Below are positions 60,127 through 64,000 of a DNA stretch of 64,000 nt, in pieces. Both the position numbers and the translations under genes were made by a program. Source of the stretch: Clostridium sp. D33t1_170424_F3. GTDB lineage: Bacteria > Bacillota > Clostridia > Oscillospirales > Acutalibacteraceae. Positions within the stretch are counted from its first letter, which is position 1. Each line of letters starts with the position of its first letter. The stretch lies in the NCBI RefSeq assembly GCF_015667585.1, contig NZ_JADPEG010000001.1, positions 58,450 to 122,449 of the forward strand. The letters run 5' to 3'. Below the pieces are notes generated by a model. The model was not told the DNA's origin and did not search any database. It worked only from the letters and a program-made list of their open reading frames with translations.

Positions 60127-61521
60127 TTAAAATTCCGCCGTACCGGTCGTCCGCGGGAAGGGCAGTACGTCGCGGATATTGGAAATGCCGGTCAAATACA
60201 TCACCAGACGCTCAAAGCCTAGGCCAAATCCAGCGTGCTTCGTGCCGCCGTACTTGCGCAGGTCCAGATACCACCAGTAGTTTTCCTCTTCCAGATGAAA
60301 GTCCTTCATCCGCTGCAACAGAATATCCATGCGCTCCTCACGCTGGCTGCCGCCGATGATCTCGCCAATCCCGGGAACCAGCAGATCTACCGCCGCGACG
60401 GTTTTTCCGTCGTCGTTCATGCGCATATAGAACGCCTTGATCTCCTTTGGGTAGTCGGTCACAAAGACCGGCTTTCCGAAAATCTGCTCGGTCAGATATT
60501 TTTCATGCTCGGTCTGGAGGTCGGTTCCCCACTCCACTTTATATTCAAATTTGTCGTTGTTCTTCATCAGCAGGTCCACTGCCTCAGTATAGGTGACGCA
60601 GGCAAACTCGGAACTGACAACATTGTGCAGACGGTCCAGAAGGCCCTTGTCCACAAACTGATTGAAAAACGCGATGTCTGCCGGACAGGTATCCAGAACG
60701 TACTGAATGACGAATTTCATCATGGCTTCCGCAAGCTCCATATCGTCCTTCAGGTCCGCAAACGCAATCTCCGGCTCGATCATCCAGAATTCCGCCGCAT
60801 GGCGCTGCGTATATGATTTTTCGGCGCGGAAGGTTGGGCCAAACGTATAGACCTTGCCGAAAGCCATCGCCATACACTCTGCTTCCAGCTGGCCGGAAAC
60901 GGTCAGGGATGTACGCTTCTGGAAAAAATCCTGGCTGTAATCCACAGCGCCGCTCTCTGTACGGGGCGGGTTCTCCGCATCCAGCGTCGTCACAGTAAAC
61001 ATCTCGCCGGCGCCTTCACAGTCACTGCCGGTAATCAGCGGCGTATGGGCATAGACAAAGCCGTTTTCATGAAAGAATTTGTGAATCGCATAAGCAGCCG
61101 CGCTCCTAACACGGAACGCCGCACTGAACATATTGGTACGAGGACGCAGATGCGCGATGGTGCGCAGATATTCCATTGTATGGCGTTTTTTCTGCAGTGG
61201 ATAATCCGGTGTGGATGTACCCTCCACCGTGATTTCCGTCGCATGGATTTCAAACGGCTGCTTTGCCTCCGGCGTCAACAGCAGCTCGCCGGTCACTACG
61301 ATGGCCGAGCCAACATTCAATTTTGCGATATCCTTGTAATTGGAAAGCTTATCCGCTTCAAATACCACCTGTACGCCTTTGAAGCAGCTGCCATCATTTA
61401 AATCGATAAAACCAAGGGCTTTGGAATCGCGGATGGTACGCACCCAACCGCAGACCAAAACAGACTTCCCGCCAAGCTCCTGTGCTTTTTCATAAAGCTC
61501 TGTGATTTCTGTACGCTTCAA
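60127..61521 (-). CDS. asnS: Asparaginyl-tRNA synthetase
   Basis: 464 residues from TTG 61521, nine bases after AGGGGG. N-terminal OB anticodon-binding fold ([20 protein letters not shown]), then the class II core with motif 2 [21 protein letters not shown] and motif 3 [20 protein letters not shown]. The absence of a T-box leader before it was checked by eye. It charges tRNA-Asn directly. Confidence 0.97.
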   Translation of the reverse strand: MKRTEITELYEKAQELGGKSVLVCGWVRTIRDSKALGFIDLNDGSCFKGVQVVFEADKLSNYKDIAKLNVGSAIVVTGELLLTPEAKQPFEIHATEITVEGTSTPDYPLQKKRHTMEYLRTIAHLRPRTNMFSAAFRVRSAAAYAIHKFFHENGFVYAHTPLITGSDCEGAGEMFTVTTLDAENPPRTESGAVDYSQDFFQKRTSLTVSGQLEAECMAMAFGKVYTFGPTFRAEKSYTQRHAAEFWMIEPEIAFADLKDDMELAEAMMKFVIQYVLDTCPADIAFFNQFVDKGLLDRLHNVVSSEFACVTYTEAVDLLMKNNDKFEYKVEWGTDLQTEHEKYLTEQIFGKPVFVTDYPKEIKAFYMRMNDDGKTVAAVDLLVPGIGEIIGGSQREERMDILLQRMKDFHLEEENYWWYLDLRKYGGTKHAGFGLGFERLVMYLTGISNIRDVLPFPRTTGTAEF

Positions 61522-61669
61522 AATACTTGTTCCCCCTGTTTCTTGCACAGCAATTCTGTTTTTCTGCACTTTGCCGCACTTTTAATTGATTTGTTTTTAT
61601 ATTATAACACGTTCTGGAAAGGTGCAAGTAAATTTTTGCATAATTTTGAAAAAAATTTCAAAAAACCTC

Positions 61670-61698
61670 TTGCTTTTTTGATACGCATCCGCTATAAT
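61670..61698 (+). promoter_or_regulatory. Promoter of tRNA-Ser
   Basis: TTGCTT, 17-bp spacer, consensus TATAAT, 38 bp before the tRNA. Confidence 0.8.
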
Positions 61699-61736
61699 AA
61701 TCAAGCTGTCAGTTGCGGCGGCGTAAAATTGCATAT

Positions 61737-61822
61737 GGAGAGGTATTCTAATGGTAAGGAGCCACATTGGAAATGTGGTGTGCCGCAAGGCATTGTGCGT
61801 TCGAGTCGCATCCTCTCCGCCA
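61737..61822 (+). tRNA. tRNA-Ser (GGA anticodon)
   Basis: 7-bp acceptor stem GGAGAGG/CCTCTCC with discriminator G and encoded CCA. Anticodon arm CCACA-TTGGAAA-TGTGG gives anticodon GGA. A long variable arm (GTGCCGCAAGGCA) marks serine, and the T-loop TTCGAGT is standard. The D-arm (TTCT/AGGA) is short. It reads UCC/UCU. Confidence 0.95.
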
Positions 61823-61858
61823 AAAAACAAGCACCTGTAAAAACAGGTGCTTGTTTTT
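61823..61858. terminator. Bidirectional terminator after tRNA-Ser
   Basis: 16-bp stem (61823-61838 with 61843-61858) with a 4-A loop and A/T flanks. It ends the tRNA and the convergent GH25 gene. Confidence 0.92.
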
Positions 61859-61859
61859 G

Positions 61860-62783
61860 TTACTGGCCGATTTTAAACACAAATCTTCTTTGGGCTGTCT
61901 CTTCATCGCCCCCGTAGCGGGTCCAGATACCGGTGCTCTGCCCCGGCTGACCAATGGGAACTACCAGGAAAAACTGACTGTCACCCTCCCGTTTGACCGG
62001 AATGACCGTTACAATATTCGGCGTGCCTGGATACAGTTCAATTTTTGCAGGGTCCTCTGCCGTACATTTTACGCCATACCACTGTCCGCGCATCTTTGTC
62101 ACATCCATTGTGGTATCAATTGCAACCGGATTTGTTTTTGGCCAGTTATTCAGCCCTTCGTCACGCACAATCTGCGGATAATCTTTGAAACTGACATCTG
62201 TATCACATTCGTTTTCCCCGCCTGTTGTAACGCCGGGCCACTCGCCCCCCGTTGCGGGAATATTATTTTGCCAAAGGCCGCAATCCAAATCCGGTTTTTT
62301 GTATCCCGGCCGTGCATACCAGAATTCGTACTCTTTCAATTCATCTGGATAGATCATATGATCGTGCCAGGATTTATTGACATAATATCCGGCAAGATAT
62401 CCAGCTTTTTTTAATCCGTCACAGACTGTCTTAATAATATCTGTGAGAACTCTACGAGATGGCATGCCATGCTTTTCCTTATAACCATCCGCATCCTCCA
62501 TATCCAAGACCACCGGAAATAGAGGTTTTCGATCCTTAATCAGGCGCAGAATATGCGCCAGCTCACTCTTGGCATCCTCCGTATTTAAAGCGTAGCTGTA
62601 TAGATACATTCCCCAGGGAACATCCAATTTTTCACATTCAGAAACATTGCCGGAAAACGTTGGGTCATCCTGACTGGCCAAATCTTTGCCATACCCGCAC
62701 CGAAGCATAGCAAATTCCAGCCCACCCTTTTTCGCTGTTTCCCATTCCACATGGTTGTCCGCACTGACGTCAATTCCTTTCAC
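61860..62783 (-). CDS. GH25 family lysozyme (muramidase)
   Basis: 307 residues. GH25 barrel with KGIDVSADN, LRCGYGKD, GMYLYSYALN, the acidic catalytic pair in FPVVLDMEDADGY, and AGYYVNKSWHD. A C-terminal ~80-residue module (KIELYPGTPNIVTVIPVKRE...RRFVFKIGQ) of unknown type may bind wall. No signal peptide: it begins directly with the domain, as in phage endolysins and some mother-cell/holin-released lysozymes. No other phage genes are near, so a spore-release or lytic role is possible. Confidence 0.9.
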   Translation of the reverse strand: MKGIDVSADNHVEWETAKKGGLEFAMLRCGYGKDLASQDDPTFSGNVSECEKLDVPWGMYLYSYALNTEDAKSELAHILRLIKDRKPLFPVVLDMEDADGYKEKHGMPSRRVLTDIIKTVCDGLKKAGYLAGYYVNKSWHDHMIYPDELKEYEFWYARPGYKKPDLDCGLWQNNIPATGGEWPGVTTGGENECDTDVSFKDYPQIVRDEGLNNWPKTNPVAIDTTMDVTKMRGQWYGVKCTAEDPAKIELYPGTPNIVTVIPVKREGDSQFFLVVPIGQPGQSTGIWTRYGGDEETAQRRFVFKIGQ

Positions 62784-62917
62784 AATGCATCCTCCCTTAT
62801 AAAGTTATAGTTGGAGTCTGTTTTCAGTATATGCAGACTCCCTTTCTCCAGTGCCTATGGTACCGGCAGCAATTTATTTTTCCTCCAAATGTCCTTTTAA
62901 GGAAAGGAGGAAACCAT

Positions 62918-63118
62918 ATGAAATTTTATATCTGGCCATACCTTCCCGGCGGCCCCAACGGCCCTGGGACGCTTTTTCCTGGCTGCCTCCACGTCCCATC
63001 GCCTCCCCCGCCGCCGGGATGGTATACCCCGCCTCCGCAACCCGGACCCGTATTTCCTGGGCCACCTCCAAAGCCGCCGCACGGTCCGGTCCATCCGCCT
63101 ATACCGCCCCATCGATAA
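62918..63118 (+). CDS. Proline/glycine-rich small protein
   Basis: 66 residues from ATG 62918 after AAAGGAGG. It begins KFYIWPYLPGGPNGPG and turns into poly-proline runs (PSPPPPPGWYTPPPQPGP, PPKPPHGPVHPPIPPHR), about 45 % proline, one cysteine, no membrane segment or signal peptide. I do not recognise it. Its ribosome site is very strong. A structural or coat-like role is a guess from composition. Confidence 0.72.
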   Translation: MKFYIWPYLPGGPNGPGTLFPGCLHVPSPPPPPGWYTPPPQPGPVFPGPPPKPPHGPVHPPIPPHR

Positions 63119-63192
63119 AATTGTTTAATCAGAAATATTTTCCTTAAATTTTTTGTATCCTCTCAGACAAAATAGTTTTGGGAGGTGTTGTT

Positions 63193-63360
63193 ATGGAAAA
63201 TATTTTCTCAAACTCTCAGGATGAGAATGCCTATATGGAAAGTTTGAAAGAATTGCCAAAGCAGTTTTCCGGCAGTACTGCGCTCTATAGTAACAGTGTT
63301 TTCGGCGTATCTGCAGAAGTCCGGCAGCAACTTGCTGAACACTTTGCAAACGAACCGTAA
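63193..63360 (+). CDS. Small conserved-looking protein, unknown
   Basis: 55 residues from ATG 63193, after GGGAGG. Sequence has ENIFSNSQDENAYMESLKEL and VSAEVRQQLAEHFANEP, two amphipathic helices around a Ser/Gly middle. I recognise no family. It lies 75 bp after the proline-rich gene and may share its transcript. Confidence 0.6.
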   Translation: MENIFSNSQDENAYMESLKELPKQFSGSTALYSNSVFGVSAEVRQQLAEHFANEP

Positions 63361-63500
63361 AGCATCCTTTCCCGGCAAAGGCGATATCCGCAAGCGGCGG
63401 AACCGCCTTTGCCCTCTCTTTGCCGCTTCACAATTGACAAAAAACAAAATTTATGGTATTCTATATAGCCACAGCAAAAATGGAAAAGGGAGGCTTTTTT

Positions 63501-63965
63501 ATGGCGGCCAAATCTTTGAAAACCATCGCACAAAATAAAAAAGCCTATCACGACTATTTTGTCGAGGAAAGCATGGAAGCCGGAATTGAACTGTGCGGTA
63601 CAGAGGTAAAATCTCTGCGGCGCGGGCAGTGCAACCTGAAAGATGCCTGGTGTTCAGTTGTCAACGGCGAACTGGTTGTCAATGGATTTCATATCAGCGC
63701 CTATGAGCAGGGCAATATCTTCAATAAGGATCCCATGCGCGTACGCAGACTTCTGATGCACAAACGGGAAATTATGCGCCTGTTTGGGCTTGTTAAACAG
63801 GACGGTTTCTCCTTGATCCCGCTTTCCGTATATTTTAAGGACTCACTGGTTAAAGTGCAAGTTGGTCTTTGTCGTGGCAAAAAGCTTTATGATAAACGGC
63901 AGGATTTGGCTGCAAAAGCAGCTAAACGTGATATTGACCGGGCGATGAAAGAGAAAAATCGTTAA
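63501..63965 (+). CDS. smpB: SsrA-binding protein SmpB
   Basis: 154 residues from ATG 63501 after GGGAGG. Core [20 protein letters not shown] and the RNA-binding [28 protein letters not shown], with a basic tail [13 protein letters not shown] that folds in the empty A site. It works with tmRNA, which begins 13 bp after the stop, to free stalled ribosomes. Confidence 0.98.
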   Translation: MAAKSLKTIAQNKKAYHDYFVEESMEAGIELCGTEVKSLRRGQCNLKDAWCSVVNGELVVNGFHISAYEQGNIFNKDPMRVRRLLMHKREIMRLFGLVKQDGFSLIPLSVYFKDSLVKVQVGLCRGKKLYDKRQDLAAKAAKRDIDRAMKEKNR

Positions 63966-63977
63966 ATCCTTATATAT

Positions 63978-64000
63978 GGGGCTGTAAAGGTTTCGACGGG
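63978..64000 (+). ncRNA. ssrA: tmRNA (ssrA), 5' end, cut by the window
   Basis: GGGGCTGTAAAGG followed by TTTCGACGGG is the standard 5' start of bacterial tmRNA. It lies directly after smpB, as is common. Only the first 23 bases are in the window. Confidence 0.9.

Noticed and set aside
61522-61736. T-box leader before asnS
   Set aside because: No AGGGTGGNACCGCG-like T-box or specifier stem was seen; the region holds only the tRNA-Ser promoter and AT-rich spacer.

Overview
The window looks like a chromosomal segment of an anaerobic, spore-forming Clostridia-type Firmicute, probably close to Oscillospiraceae/Ruminococcaceae. The evidence is a complete eight-gene spoIIIA operon, a cwlD-type amidase, L27 with a Prp-cleavable N-terminus plus its protease Prp, MrnC, RecD2, an S-box SAM riboswitch, an RFN/FMN riboswitch and many TTG starts with strong GGAGG ribosome sites. 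Gene density is normal and there is no CRISPR array or rRNA operon. One tRNA-Ser and the 5' end of tmRNA are present.

Layout. 1-3942: a small mobile or plasmid-like element with a rolling-circle Rep (HUH), a small partner gene, an ~0.9 kb very GC-rich non-coding block, a small Pro/Lys-rich protein, and 336-bp direct repeats 3575 bp apart. Its tyrosine recombinase gene is split: the head is on the plus strand and two tail copies are on the minus strand. A 35-bp inverted repeat would rejoin head and tail on inversion. 3945-8685: MacB-type permease and adaptor without an ATPase, a small DUF1540-like protein, RadA and a CwlD-like amidase. 9105-11025: ECF sigma factor and RsgI-like anti-sigma with two tandem cysteine modules. 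11211-12593: NSS transporter. 12807-18927: sulfur/methionine block (Rrf2 regulator, a cysteine-rich 29-codon leader peptide, MetY, then MetF, the detached MetH reactivation domain, and MetH). 19010-23507: MreB, ComF, RecD2 and a membrane protein. 23574-25887: metK under a SAM riboswitch and an ECF riboflavin transporter S-component under an FMN riboswitch.

25884-34768: CapA-like protein, LuxS, a zinc-PLC-like protein, a polar amino acid ABC transporter, an RluA-type synthase, IlvE and an rRNA m5C methyltransferase. 34845-35096: a tandem-repeat Asn/Ser/Gln-rich small protein. 35254-42725: YitT, MrnC-Obg, rplU-prp-rpmA, and a nusB / TsaD-like / xseA / xseB / ispA run. 42893-48019: spoIIIAA-AH. 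48171-51618: TetR regulator with a flavodoxin-like protein, then a double-MerR-domain regulator with an ABC-2 exporter. 51719-54776: thiD-thiC-HAD operon under a TPP riboswitch. 54863-64000: RluA, SecDF, an AspT-type aminotransferase, AsnS, tRNA-Ser, a GH25 lysozyme, two very small proteins, SmpB and ssrA.

Functional links: MetY, MetF, MetH, MetK and LuxS cover most of the homocysteine-methionine-SAM-SRH cycle inside 15 kb. Their controls differ: an Rrf2-type operator plus cysteine leader at metY, and a SAM riboswitch at metK. The two points most worth follow-up are the self-splitting recombinase element at the left edge and the cysteine-rich leader peptide before metY.
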